Notes under the pieces: generated by a model
Told to the model about the DNA's origin: nothing
The model's input: only the letters and a program-made list of their open reading frames with translations
Databases searched by the model: none
Shown here: positions 32,681-41,528 of the stretch, in pieces
Layout: every line of letters starts with the position of its first letter
Numbering within the stretch: the first letter of the stretch is position 1
Source: CAZUDI01 sp964618975
Lineage (GTDB): Bacteria > Desulfobacterota > Desulfomonilia > UBA1062
Assembly: GCA_964618975.1 (NCBI GenBank)
Contig: CAZUDI010000017.1
Location: 1 to 64,000 of the forward strand
Direction: 5' to 3'
DNA: 64,000 nt
Translations under genes and position numbers: made by a program

Positions 32681-33628
32681 TTACATGAACAGCGCGCTCA
32701 CCGAACCATTCTCGTAGATACGCTTGATGGCCTCCGCCAGCAGCGGGGCCACGCTGAGCACCGTGATCTTGCTGCACTGCCGGGCGTCCTCGCGTAGCGG
32801 AATGGTGTCGGTCACGATCAATTCATCGATAGGGGCCTGGGTAATGCGTCCGATGGCCGGCCCCGAGAGCACGGGGTGGGCGCAACAGGCGACCACCTTC
32901 TTGGCGCCTTTGTCCATCAGGGCCTGGGCACCATTGGTGAGGGTGCCGGCGGTATCGACCATATCATCCACGATGAGGCAGGTCTTGTGGTTCACCTCTC
33001 CGATGATGTGCATGACATCGGATTCGTTGGCCCGTTCCCGGCGCTTGTCAATGATGGCCAGACCCGCCTTGAGCGGTTTGGCAAAGGCCCGGGCTCGCTC
33101 CACACCCCCGGCATCCGGCGATACGATCACCAGGTCGTTGAGAAAATGCTCCCGGATATATTCCAGCATGACCGGTTTGGCATAGAGGTTGTCCACGGGG
33201 ATATCGAAGAAGCCCTGGATCTGACCGGCATGGAGGTCCATGGTCAGGACACGGTCCGCCCCGGCCACCGCCAGAAGGTTGGCCACGAGCTTGGCCGTGA
33301 TGGGGGTCCGCGGGGCGGCCTTGCGGTCCTGCCGGGCATAGCCGAAATAGGGGATCACGGCCGTGATGCGGTAGGCCGAGGCCCGCTTCATGGCATCCAG
33401 CATCACGAGCAGTTCCATGAGATTTTCATTGGTCGGCGTGCACGTGGACTGGACGATGAAGATATCCTTGCCGCGGATACTCTCGAGGACCTCCACCGAG
33501 GACTCGCCGTCGGAAAACCGCTGTACCAGACCCCTTCCAAGTTCCAACGAAAGAATATCACAGATACTTTGCGCCAAGGCCCGGTTGGAATTGCCGCTAA
33601 ATACCCGAATGCACGAATCCATATGCAT
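32681..33628 (-). CDS. prs: Ribose-phosphate pyrophosphokinase
   Basis: A 315-residue enzyme that makes PRPP from ribose 5-phosphate and ATP. The start IRVFSGNSNRALAQSICDILSLELG is canonical. FSDGESSVEV, GYARQDRKAAPRTPITAKLVA (ATP-binding flexible loop), and the PRPP-binding TCLIVDDMVDTAGTL are all present. Full length. ATG at 33628 lies 21 bases after the 3' end of tRNA-Gln, with GAGGGGGAGC directly upstream; ATG at 33622 is the alternative. A longer reading to 33718 would translate the tRNA and is rejected. Confidence 0.96.
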   Translation of the reverse strand: MHMDSCIRVFSGNSNRALAQSICDILSLELGRGLVQRFSDGESSVEVLESIRGKDIFIVQSTCTPTNENLMELLVMLDAMKRASAYRITAVIPYFGYARQDRKAAPRTPITAKLVANLLAVAGADRVLTMDLHAGQIQGFFDIPVDNLYAKPVMLEYIREHFLNDLVIVSPDAGGVERARAFAKPLKAGLAIIDKRRERANESDVMHIIGEVNHKTCLIVDDMVDTAGTLTNGAQALMDKGAKKVVACCAHPVLSGPAIGRITQAPIDELIVTDTIPLREDARQCSKITVLSVAPLLAEAIKRIYENGSVSALFM

Positions 33629-33648
33629 GCTCCCCCTCGACTGGTTGA

Positions 33649-33722
33649 TGGCTGGGACGGGTGGATTCGAACCACCATAACGAGATCCAAAATCTCGTGT
33701 CCTGCCGTTAGACGACATCCCA
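33649..33722 (-). tRNA. tRNA-Gln (anticodon TTG)
   Basis: Minus strand. Acceptor TGGGATG pairs with CGTCCCA. The anticodon stem CGAGA and TCTCG encloses TTTTGGA with anticodon TTG, and the T arm is GTGGTTCGAATCCAC. Discriminator G and an encoded CCA follow. 74 nucleotides. It lies within the operon between spoVG (46 bases upstream) and prs (20 bases downstream). Confidence 0.96.
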
Positions 33723-33768
33723 ACGCTTTTTCCTGGATACGTCTTGCCAGGCGGAGACTATAGTAAAA

Positions 33769-34035
33769 TTAGAACTCGTTGGCAACCTTTTGTTCGTACA
33801 TCTCCAATATGGTTTTTTCAATCTTATCGCGCGTCTCCATATTGAGAGGGTGCGCCGTGTCACGAAAGGTTCCATCCTTCCGCTTGCGGGAAGGCATAGC
33901 CACAAACAATCCCGTGGTGCCACTGATGATTCTGAGGTCACGCACGACAAAACAATCGTCGAACACGATCGAGGCATAGGCCTTCAGCTTGTCGTTATCC
34001 TTGACCGGGAACACCTTTACTTCTGTGATCTCCAT
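33769..34035 (-). CDS. spoVG: SpoVG-family RNA/DNA-binding regulator
   Basis: An 88-residue protein. MEITEVKVFPVKDNDKLKAYASIVFDDCFVVRDLRII and FVAMPSRKRKDGTFRDTAHPLN are the full SpoVG pattern. The protein binds nucleic acids and modulates gene expression; in Firmicutes it affects septation and virulence. The ATG at 34035 has GGGGGAAG upstream and overlaps the end of ispE by 41 bases, so the two genes are coupled. Confidence 0.96.
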   Translation of the reverse strand: MEITEVKVFPVKDNDKLKAYASIVFDDCFVVRDLRIISGTTGLFVAMPSRKRKDGTFRDTAHPLNMETRDKIEKTILEMYEQKVANEF

Positions 34036-34879
34036 AATCTTCCCCCGTCAATCTTGTTGTGGGTATGTAGCTATACCCCGCATGCCGCCTGAGGCGACGC
34101 ATTGCATCAAGTAGATGCTCCTCATTATAAAACACACCAAATATAGTCGATCCGCTTCCCGACATCAGCACCCCCAGCGCATCGACGGACTTCACTTCCT
34201 GTTTGATAAGTGTGAGTTCCGGCCTCATCTCAAAGGCTACGGTCTCGAGATCATTCCATAACATCCTCTCAGGTGCGAACTTATTATATTGTATATTACT
34301 TATTTTAAAGAAATCAGGCCCCTGAGTCAATGGGTTCTTATATTTTGCAAAAACTGACGCCGTGGACATCCCGAAGGGGGGGATCACGAGCAGATAAGCC
34401 CGGTCCTTGAGCTCGAGCTCTTTAAGGGGCTCATCACCGCGGCCGCCCATGAGCAGCGGACGTCCATGGAGGAAGAAGGGGCAGTCCGCCCCCAACCGTG
34501 CAGCTAGCCCGGAGAGTTCCTCCGTCGAGAGTCCGGCCTGGAAAAGGGTGTTCAGACCCATAAAGACGCTGGCGGCGTCACTACTGCCCCCCCCCAGCCC
34601 GCCCCCGATGGGAATGCGCTTGGTCAGTTCAATCGCAACCCCGTCGCTGATGCCTGTGGCGGACAGAAAAAGACGCGCGGCCCGATGCACAAGGTTCTCC
34701 TCGACAGGAAAGGCGCACCCCGCGGCCTGCACCGTTATCCCCGATAAACGCGGCTCAAGGTGCAGCTCATCACACAGGTTCAGAGGAAGCATGACGGTGT
34801 GCAGGTCGTGATAGCCGTCCTCCCTCTGGCCGAGGACCTTAAGGTACAGATTGATCTTGGCAGGTGCGCGGATCTTCAC
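33995..34879 (-). CDS. ispE: 4-diphosphocytidyl-2-C-methyl-D-erythritol kinase
   Basis: A 294-residue GHMP kinase of the non-mevalonate isoprenoid pathway. KIRAPAKINLYLKVLGQREDGYHDL is canonical. The ATP loop is PIGGGLGGGSSDAASVF, the catalytic Asp is in RLGADCPFFLHG, and LMSGSGSTIFGVF is the C-terminal GHMP motif. It supplies isoprenoids such as the side chain of quinones. ATG overlaps the stop of the deg gene by 4 bases. Confidence 0.96.
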   Translation of the reverse strand: MKIRAPAKINLYLKVLGQREDGYHDLHTVMLPLNLCDELHLEPRLSGITVQAAGCAFPVEENLVHRAARLFLSATGISDGVAIELTKRIPIGGGLGGGSSDAASVFMGLNTLFQAGLSTEELSGLAARLGADCPFFLHGRPLLMGGRGDEPLKELELKDRAYLLVIPPFGMSTASVFAKYKNPLTQGPDFFKISNIQYNKFAPERMLWNDLETVAFEMRPELTLIKQEVKSVDALGVLMSGSGSTIFGVFYNEEHLLDAMRRLRRHAGYSYIPTTRLTGEDYGDHRSKGVPGQG

Positions 34880-36363
34880 TCGATATCGATGGCCACATAC
34901 AGAGGGGCTGCCTGGCGCAGGACCAGAAAGAGGACCGTCTGTCCCTTCTTCAGTGCGCCCACCAGGGAGAGGTAGTGCTTGACCCCCGCGACCGCGATCC
35001 GGTTGACCTCGATGACAACATCGCCTGCCTTCAGGCCCCCGGCGGCAGGGCCCGCGGTATCCACCTCGATCACCAAAACGCCCCGCGTGCCCTCCAGACC
35101 CAGCCTTCTAGCCACCTCGGGTGTGAGCTCCGTGAGGGTAAGCCCCAATCGGTCGTGTTCCTCGACCGGTGACGGGCGTTCCTTTCCGAGTGTCGCCCGG
35201 TGTTCGTCCTCACGCTTCTTCAGGGTAGCCTTGAGCTGGAGCTCCACCCCGGCCCTCCACACCACGACGACCACCCCGGAACCGGGCTTCAGGCTACCCA
35301 CCAGGCGGGTCAGGCCATGGGGGTCCGCGATCTCCTGGTCATTCACCTTGAGAAGGATGTCCCCTGATAGTACCCCTGCGCGTTCGGCGGGGTCGCCCGG
35401 GTATACCAGGGTGACCATGGCGCCACGCGCCTGGGGCAGTTCCACGGCGCGGGCGATCTCGGCCGTCACGCCCTGGATCGCCACCCCCAGCCATCCCCGG
35501 GTCACCTCGCCAGCGGAGCGGAGCTCCGCCAGGATGCCCTTGACCATATTGATGGGCACGGCGAAGCCGATCCCGTGCCCCGCGGCCACGATGGCGGTAT
35601 TGATCCCCACCACCTGTCCCTGCATGTCGATCAGGGGCCCGCCCGAGTTGCCGGGATTGATGGCGGCGTCGGTCTGGATGAAGTTGTCGTAGGGACCGGC
35701 GCCGATGATGCGCGCCTTGGCGCTGACGATGCCCTGGGTGAGGGTGTGCCCGAGACCGAAGGGGTTGCCGATGGCGATCACCCAGTCACCGGTGTCGATG
35801 TCCTCGGAATCCCCCAGCACGGCTACGGGCAGGTCCTGACCCACGGGGTCGATCTTGATCAGGGCGATATCGGTCTTGTCGTCCCGGCCTACCACCTCGG
35901 CCACATATTCCTCGTTATCCGAAAGCGCCACAATGATCTCATCCGCCTCTGAAATGACGTGGTTGTTGGTGAGGATATATCCGTCGGGCGAGATGATGAA
36001 GCCGGAGCCGAGGCTCTTCTGCCGCATGTCGTTCTCGGGGATGTTGTCATCGAAATACTTCCGCAGAAAGTTCTCGTAGGGGTCGGTGCTGTCGTCGCGG
36101 GGGCCGAAGAATTCCCGGTACAGGTCGCGGCGACTGATCACCTTGGTGGTGGAAATGTTCACCACCGTCCGGCTGACCTCCCGCGAGAGCCCGCTCAGAG
36201 AGGGTATGGCCGCCTGGGTGGCCGTACCCCTCTGGCCCTCGATCCAAAACTGTCCGGCATTGCCTGCGGGCGACAGGCTCAGGGAGGTGGTCACGAGCAT
36301 CCCGATCAGGGCGGAACACAGCGCCACGAGCACGACCACGCGCACGGATACGCCTTTGGTCAT
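34876..36363 (-). CDS. Deg/HtrA-family periplasmic serine protease
   Basis: A 495-residue protein. The N-terminal hydrophobic segment (VVVLVALCSALIGMLVTTSLSL) is a signal peptide or anchor. The trypsin-like domain has His in YILTNNHVIS, Asp in DDKTDIALIKID and Ser in NPGNSGGPLID. Two PDZ domains follow (GWLGVAIQGVT, GLTLTELTPEVARRLG). DegP/DegQ-type proteins act as proteases and chaperones in the periplasm. ATGA overlaps link it to both neighbours. Confidence 0.95.
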   Translation of the reverse strand: MTKGVSVRVVVLVALCSALIGMLVTTSLSLSPAGNAGQFWIEGQRGTATQAAIPSLSGLSREVSRTVVNISTTKVISRRDLYREFFGPRDDSTDPYENFLRKYFDDNIPENDMRQKSLGSGFIISPDGYILTNNHVISEADEIIVALSDNEEYVAEVVGRDDKTDIALIKIDPVGQDLPVAVLGDSEDIDTGDWVIAIGNPFGLGHTLTQGIVSAKARIIGAGPYDNFIQTDAAINPGNSGGPLIDMQGQVVGINTAIVAAGHGIGFAVPINMVKGILAELRSAGEVTRGWLGVAIQGVTAEIARAVELPQARGAMVTLVYPGDPAERAGVLSGDILLKVNDQEIADPHGLTRLVGSLKPGSGVVVVVWRAGVELQLKATLKKREDEHRATLGKERPSPVEEHDRLGLTLTELTPEVARRLGLEGTRGVLVIEVDTAGPAAGGLKAGDVVIEVNRIAVAGVKHYLSLVGALKKGQTVLFLVLRQAAPLYVAIDIE

Positions 36364-36737
36364 CCCCGGGCCCCTTTGCTCACCTCGACGAAGCCCAGTC
36401 TCAGCTCATAGAGCACCTCGGCGAGCATGGTTTCCTCCTGGGGGTTAAGGTTGCCCCGCGTCTTTTCCTGCAACAGCTCCAGGATGTTGATGTTCTGGCG
36501 GGCGACCTCCAGGTTCTTAACCATCTGTCCTGTCTGGGGATCGGGGGCCAGTCCCATACTGATCATGGCGGCGCTGGCGAAGCTCATGACGAGCACCGGG
36601 AAGTCGATGGGCTGTCCCGCCTGGGCCTGCGAGCCCTCGGGTCGGCCCTTGGGCTCCGCGGTTGTCTTCTCCCCCTGGGCAGGATTGTCCCTCCCGCGCT
36701 TGTCGATAAAGGTATAGCTCTTCTTGCGCTCTTCCAT
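36360..36737 (-). CDS. DUF1844-family protein
   Basis: A 125-residue protein: a basic, hydrophilic N-terminus, then IDFPVLVMSFASAAMISMGLAPDP, MVKNLEVARQNINILELLQEKTRGNL, EEETMLAEVLYELRLGFVEVSK-type sequence. The second part is the DUF1844 domain found in Deltaproteobacteria, Chlorobi and Acidobacteria. Function unknown; probably small and helical. It heads the operon with deg, ispE, spoVG, tRNA-Gln and prs. Confidence 0.85.
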   Translation of the reverse strand: MEERKKSYTFIDKRGRDNPAQGEKTTAEPKGRPEGSQAQAGQPIDFPVLVMSFASAAMISMGLAPDPQTGQMVKNLEVARQNINILELLQEKTRGNLNPQEETMLAEVLYELRLGFVEVSKGARG

Positions 36738-36946
36738 AGCGCCTCCTTATCTGGCACAGTTTAGAATCTTAAGGGTACAAGACGGTGATGTCAATGACTC
36801 TCATCACCTCCTGCAGGGGCGGCAGGGCCGGGGCTGGCCCTGCTCTCTAATCCCGGAAGGATTTTCCCTTCCGCGTGCATGGCGCTTGATAAGAAGGTCG
36901 GATTGGCTTACTCTATGCTTAGTAACTTCCCAGAAGGAGATGACAT

Positions 36947-37387
36947 ATGCGCTTTATGAGAATGGGTGTTCTCTGGCTGGCCGGTCTTGGGGTCCTGCTC
37001 GGGGCGGGCTGCGCCTCGCTAACGGGGCAGCCTTTTTCCCCGGTTGCGGACCTGCCCCAGGACGGGGGGGTTATCTATGTCTATCGGCCCTATAACATCG
37101 TGGGCGGGGCCAAGATGTATACGATACTCCTGGACGGGGTGGAGGTGGGCAAGCTGGTCAACGGATCGTACCATGCCTTGCTGGTGCCTGCCGGGCCGCA
37201 CCGGGTGGACGTCAAGGAGGACGTGCTGCTGATACAGGGCGCGGCCTTCGATGCCACCGTGCACCTCGCGGGGAGCGAGGCCCGCTACCTGCGTTTCGGC
37301 AGCAGCTGGGCCGGAGGGCAGGCAAAGCTGATCCCCGTGGAGGAAACCACGGCCATGCCCGAGCTCAAGGAATGCAAGAAATACTGA
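36947..37387 (+). CDS. DUF2846-like lipoprotein
   Basis: A 146-residue lipoprotein with a lipobox ending VLLGAGC. The mature part, GGVIYVYRPYNIVGGAKMYTILLDGVEVGKLVNGSYHALLVPAGPHRVDV, matches the DUF2846 pattern (a small beta-rich domain with YVYRP and a P.G.H turn). The function is unknown. GAAGGAGATGAC precedes the ATG. Confidence 0.78.
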   Translation: MRFMRMGVLWLAGLGVLLGAGCASLTGQPFSPVADLPQDGGVIYVYRPYNIVGGAKMYTILLDGVEVGKLVNGSYHALLVPAGPHRVDVKEDVLLIQGAAFDATVHLAGSEARYLRFGSSWAGGQAKLIPVEETTAMPELKECKKY

Positions 37388-37593
37388 GGCCCAGCAAAAA
37401 GCCTGCATGCAGGATGCAGACGGCCTGTGTGAGCGTCACATGCACAAATTCCCGCCCGCGCCTTGGCTGGGACCTGGACCGGCGGGTAAGGCAGGCAGAT
37501 CAGGTCCATGCTACACCAAGCCACTGATTCCGCTACATTCTGGCTGGACGCCGAGCTCGGGTGAGGCCCGCCCCGCAGCGAAAGGGAGCTCTG

Positions 37594-37809
37594 TCAGTCC
37601 TTCCTTTTCTTGCCTAGCAGGTAGCCGAAGGCCAGACCAACCAGGAAGACCAGGGTGACGACAATCCATTTGGGACCACTCATGATGGTCCAGATGAGGA
37701 ACTGGAAGGAGGTCTGCTCGAAGTTCTGCAGGATGAAGATGACGCCCAAGACAACGGCGATGCCGATGATATAAATCTTTGAATTGCCCTTCATCTCCTG
37801 CAGGTCCAT
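37594..37809 (-). CDS. LapA-domain (DUF1049) membrane protein
   Basis: A 71-residue protein with two membrane helices: IYIIGIAVVLGVIFILQNFEQTSFQFLIW and WIVVTLVFLVGLAFGYLLG, then GKKRKD. This is the LapA/YciS type, which in E. coli works with LapB in lipopolysaccharide assembly control. No lapB is adjacent. ATG at 37809 has GGAG upstream. Confidence 0.85.
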   Translation of the reverse strand: MDLQEMKGNSKIYIIGIAVVLGVIFILQNFEQTSFQFLIWTIMSGPKWIVVTLVFLVGLAFGYLLGKKRKD

Positions 37810-38017
37810 GCATGTCTCCGTGTGTAATGTGTCGAAATATATTGCATGCTCGGGAGGGGCCTGTCAATACGCTTATGTGGCCGCCTTTGGATGGTCGCTC
37901 ATCGCAGGTGGCAGCGCCTTCTTTCCCCCCGCGATACGCTCAAGCACATCACCTAAGGCTTGAACATACTTACATACGGGCGAGGGATATGCTACAATGA
38001 TGAGCGTTTGACATGGA

Positions 38018-40111
38018 ATGGACATGGCATATGCAGATACGATAACCATAATCACCGACCGATTCCTGGAGATTGTATCCGCGCCCGAAGGCGCGGATAC
38101 AATCTCCGTCCAGGGGCCGCCAAGGGCCGGAGAGCACCTCTTCGAGCACGTTCCGGTGCTGAAGGCCTATCTCGCGGTCCAGACGCCGGAGGCGCAAGCC
38201 TCTCTGGAAGGGGTGCCCATCAACGGCCGCAGCATGCGCGTCGAGGTGCACCCGGCAGGTGATCTCCTGGCGCTGATCTTCAGCGAGCATTTCGTCCTGC
38301 CCTATGGGATCGAGCCCGAGATCCTGGACCGGCTCGACCCCCTCATCCTCACCGACCATGCCGGCAGGATTCTGTGGTGGAATGCCTCCGCCCGCGAGCT
38401 GCTGCAACTTACGGACGACGAGGTCCTGGGTTCGAACATGGAGCGGCTCTTTGTGGAGCGGGCCCAGAAGGAGGACCTGTTCGCCGGGGTGTGCTCCCAC
38501 CTGCGGTATGTGCCCGGGACGACGATCAAGCTGCGGGGCCGTCACGGCCCGGTGGGGGTCCTGCTCTCGGCGGCCTTCCTGCCCGAACAGGGGGGCTTGA
38601 TCCTGCACGGCCTCAAGGATGCCCGTTCTATGATGCAGGAGCGCGAGCGCCTGCAGGACATCAACACCTACCTGGAAACGGTCATCGAAGAGTCTCCCAT
38701 CGGCATGATCCTGGTGGACAAGGACACCCGGGTCATCCGCTTCAACCGCATGCAGGAGGAGAACTCCCGCATCGCGCGCGAAAAGGTGATCGGGAGGTAC
38801 GCCATGGAGGTCTTCCCGCGCACCTATGAGAACACCGCGGTCTACGATGCCACCCTGGCCATGCTGGAGGGCCGGACCTCGAGCGTTTCGATCCTGCTGG
38901 ACCACTACTACCCGATGTACTACGACAAGGACATGACCTTCCGGCTGCAAGCGCGCACCCTGGGAAATGACCGGGGCTATGCCATCTTCTGTGCGGTCGA
39001 GGAGGACCTCTATCGTGAAAAGCGCACGGCCGAGAAGACGGCCGAGGAGCTCCGGCAGTCGAAGGAGTACCTGGCCTCCCTGCTGGATGCCTCGCCCAAC
39101 ATGGTCATCTCGGTCGACAAGGATCGCCGCATCCTGAGCTTCAACCGCACCGCGCAGCAGTTGCTCGGATACCCGGCCGAGCAGGTTTACAACACCCCGG
39201 TCGACCGCTTCTTCCCGGCCGACGAGCAGGAAAGCCTGCACGAGGCCGTCCTGGCACCCGGGCTGTGGTACGGCACCTTCCATATCATGCGGCGCGACAA
39301 GACCCTGTTCCCCATCGAACTCTATTCCACCAAGATCAAGGATACCATGACCGCCAGGAATGTGGCCACCCTGCTCATCAGCAAGGACATGGAGGAGACC
39401 GACCGCCTGCGGCAGAACCTCATCCAGTCACAAAAAATGGGCTTCTTAGGCGAGCTCATGGGTTCGCTCGCCCACCAGCTCAATAATCCCCTGGTGGGGG
39501 TGGTGAACATTACCGACATGCTGCTGCGCGCACAGAAAGACAGCGACACGCAGACCATCGAGCACCTGCGCATGATCAAGGAGGCCGGCGAGACCTGCCG
39601 GGAGGTGGTCTCGCGCCTGCTGAAATTCTCGCGTCGCAGCGAGAAGAACCTGCACGTGCTCATCGATATAAGGGACGTGCTCAACTCCGGCCTCGATCTC
39701 CTGGCGCACCATGCCCTCTTTCGCGACATCACCTTTAAGCGCGAGCTGTTCGAGGTACCGCTGATCCACGGTGATCCGGTCCTGCTCCAGCAGGCCTTCA
39801 TGAATATCCTGTGGAACAGCGCCCAGGCCTCCCAGGGGGAGGGCCCGGTATGTATCACCTGCTCCTTCATGGGCGGCCTCAGCCGGGAAGTGGAGGTGAC
39901 CATCGCGGACAAAGGCAGCGGTATCTCCCGCGAGAACCTCGCGCGCATCTTCGAACCCTTCTTCACGACCAAGGCGGGCGGCAAGGGCACAGGCCTCGGC
40001 CTGAGTCTGGCCTTCTGGATCGTCAAGGATCACGGGGGGCGCATCGAGGTGGACAGCGAGGTGGGCCAAGGGACCAGGGTGAGCATCCACCTGCCGGCGA
40101 CGAGCTACTGA
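38018..40111 (+). CDS. Cytoplasmic PAS-domain histidine kinase (NtrB-like)
   Basis: A 697-residue kinase with no membrane segment. Three PAS domains begin near residues 105 (LDPLILTDHAGRILWWNASA), 225 (IEESPIGMILVDKDTRVIRFNR) and 360 (LLDASPNMVISVDKDRRILSFNR). The phospho-His is in GSLAHQLNNPLVGVV. The ATPase domain has NILWNSAQAS (N box), DKGSGISREN and GGKGTGLGLSLA. Bases 38068-38107, near its start, form a perfect hairpin that encodes residues 17-30. The response regulator starts 9 bases after its stop. TGCTACAAT, an extended -10, lies about 20 bases before the start. Confidence 0.93.
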   Translation: MDMAYADTITIITDRFLEIVSAPEGADTISVQGPPRAGEHLFEHVPVLKAYLAVQTPEAQASLEGVPINGRSMRVEVHPAGDLLALIFSEHFVLPYGIEPEILDRLDPLILTDHAGRILWWNASARELLQLTDDEVLGSNMERLFVERAQKEDLFAGVCSHLRYVPGTTIKLRGRHGPVGVLLSAAFLPEQGGLILHGLKDARSMMQERERLQDINTYLETVIEESPIGMILVDKDTRVIRFNRMQEENSRIAREKVIGRYAMEVFPRTYENTAVYDATLAMLEGRTSSVSILLDHYYPMYYDKDMTFRLQARTLGNDRGYAIFCAVEEDLYREKRTAEKTAEELRQSKEYLASLLDASPNMVISVDKDRRILSFNRTAQQLLGYPAEQVYNTPVDRFFPADEQESLHEAVLAPGLWYGTFHIMRRDKTLFPIELYSTKIKDTMTARNVATLLISKDMEETDRLRQNLIQSQKMGFLGELMGSLAHQLNNPLVGVVNITDMLLRAQKDSDTQTIEHLRMIKEAGETCREVVSRLLKFSRRSEKNLHVLIDIRDVLNSGLDLLAHHALFRDITFKRELFEVPLIHGDPVLLQQAFMNILWNSAQASQGEGPVCITCSFMGGLSREVEVTIADKGSGISRENLARIFEPFFTTKAGGKGTGLGLSLAFWIVKDHGGRIEVDSEVGQGTRVSIHLPATSY
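38068..38107. repeat. Perfect 18-bp inverted repeat with 4-base loop inside the kinase gene
   Basis: GGAGATTGTATCCGCGCC (38068-38085) pairs perfectly with 38090-38107; the loop is CGAA. On the minus strand the loop is C(TTCG)G, the very stable UUCG tetraloop. It is 50 bases into the coding sequence, well within the ribosome-loading region of the mRNA. No T-tract on either side. Confidence 0.9.
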
Positions 40112-40120
40112 AGGGGATCT

Positions 40121-41473
40121 ATGGGTATACGCATCCTGATCGCGGACGATGAAGAGTATGTACTGGCGTTCTTCAGGGGGATCCTCACCGAGTACTCCCT
40201 CACCCTGGCCCGCGACGGGCGGCAGGCCCTGGCGGCCTGGGAGTCCCAGGAGTTCGATCTCATCCTGCTGGATATCCGCATGCCGCACCTGAGCGGGCTG
40301 GAGGTCCTGCGTGAGATCCGCTCACGCGACAGCGAGACCATGGTGATCATGATCTCGGCCTTCGGGGATATGGATTCCGTGATCGCGGCCATGCGGCAGG
40401 GGGCCAACGATTTTTTCGCCAAGCCCTTCGGGGCCATCGACAAGATCAGGATCGACATCGAGAACTGCCTGCAGCGCCGGCGCCTCCTGCAGGAAAACCG
40501 GCGGCTCAGGGCCGAGGTGCTCACCCATCAGGATGGCAGCGGTATGGTGTACACCAGCAAGGGCATGCAGGCGGTCGTCGAGCTGGCGACGCGCGCCGCA
40601 GCCCTGGAAAGCCCGGTGCTCGTCCAGGGCGAATCGGGCACGGGCAAGGAACTCGTGGCGCGCCACATCCATCGCGCAAGCCCCCGCAGCGCGGGCCCCT
40701 TCCTGGCCGTCAACTGCGGGGCCCTTTCCCGGTCCCTGCTCGAACCGAGCCTCTTCGGTTACGAGAAGGGGGCCTTCACCGGCGCCGCCAAGACCACCCC
40801 CGGTTACTTCGAGGCCGCCCATGGCGGGACGATCTTCCTGGACGAGATCGGCGAGACCGAGCCCTCCTTCCAGATCAAGCTCCTGAGGGTCCTCCAGGAG
40901 GGCGAGTTCATGCGCGTGGGCGGCACCCGCGTGATTCGGGTGGACTTCCGGCTCATATCGGCCACCAACCGCGATCTGGCCCGGCTGGTCCAGGAGGGGG
41001 CCTTCCGCAAGGACCTCTTCTATCGCATCAACGTAGTGCGGATCACGGTGCCGTCCTTGAGGGAGCGCCCCGAGGACATCCCGGTACTGCTCGAGCATTT
41101 CCTGCACAAGGCCTGCTCCCGTAACAAGCTTACGGCGAAGCGTTTCAGCCCCGAGCTCGTGGGCCACCTCACGCGCCTGGCCTGGGAGGGCAACGTGCGT
41201 GAACTGGAAAACCTCGTCGAGCGGCTGATGGTCTGCGCCAATGGCTCCCTGATCGGTCTCGAGCACCTGCCGGACGAATACGTGGCCCCGCAGGCCCAAG
41301 GCACCCTGCAGGACCTGCCGGCCAACTACGAGGCCGCCAAGAAGGCCTTCGAGCAGATCTACCTGGAAAGACTGCTCGGCGCCAGCCACAACGATCTGAA
41401 ACAGGCCTGCCGCATCTCCGGACTGGACCTTTCCACCCTGTACCGCAAGAAGAACCGCTATCAGGGGGCCTGA
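40121..41473 (+). CDS. NtrC-family sigma-54-dependent response regulator
   Basis: A 450-residue regulator. The receiver has acidic D9-D10, phospho-acceptor D51 (LILLDIRMPHLSG), Ser switch and Lys in FFAKPFG. The AAA+ domain has Walker A GESGTGKE, the sigma-54-contacting loop EKGAFTGAAK, Walker B GGTIFLDEIGETE, and sensor Arg in FRKDLFYRINV. The C-terminal helix-turn-helix (LKQACRISGLDLSTLYRKKNRY) binds an enhancer. It should activate sigma-54 promoters when phosphorylated by the kinase upstream. Confidence 0.95.
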   Translation: MGIRILIADDEEYVLAFFRGILTEYSLTLARDGRQALAAWESQEFDLILLDIRMPHLSGLEVLREIRSRDSETMVIMISAFGDMDSVIAAMRQGANDFFAKPFGAIDKIRIDIENCLQRRRLLQENRRLRAEVLTHQDGSGMVYTSKGMQAVVELATRAAALESPVLVQGESGTGKELVARHIHRASPRSAGPFLAVNCGALSRSLLEPSLFGYEKGAFTGAAKTTPGYFEAAHGGTIFLDEIGETEPSFQIKLLRVLQEGEFMRVGGTRVIRVDFRLISATNRDLARLVQEGAFRKDLFYRINVVRITVPSLRERPEDIPVLLEHFLHKACSRNKLTAKRFSPELVGHLTRLAWEGNVRELENLVERLMVCANGSLIGLEHLPDEYVAPQAQGTLQDLPANYEAAKKAFEQIYLERLLGASHNDLKQACRISGLDLSTLYRKKNRYQGA

Positions 41474-41528
41474 AGCAAACCCGCCATCTCGGTGTGGCCT
41501 GTCATTCAGCAGCCACTCCGTGAGCGCC

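Noticed and set aside
33629..33718. Longer prs start through the tRNA
   Set aside because: The extra 30 residues are a translation of tRNA-Gln and are absent from the family.
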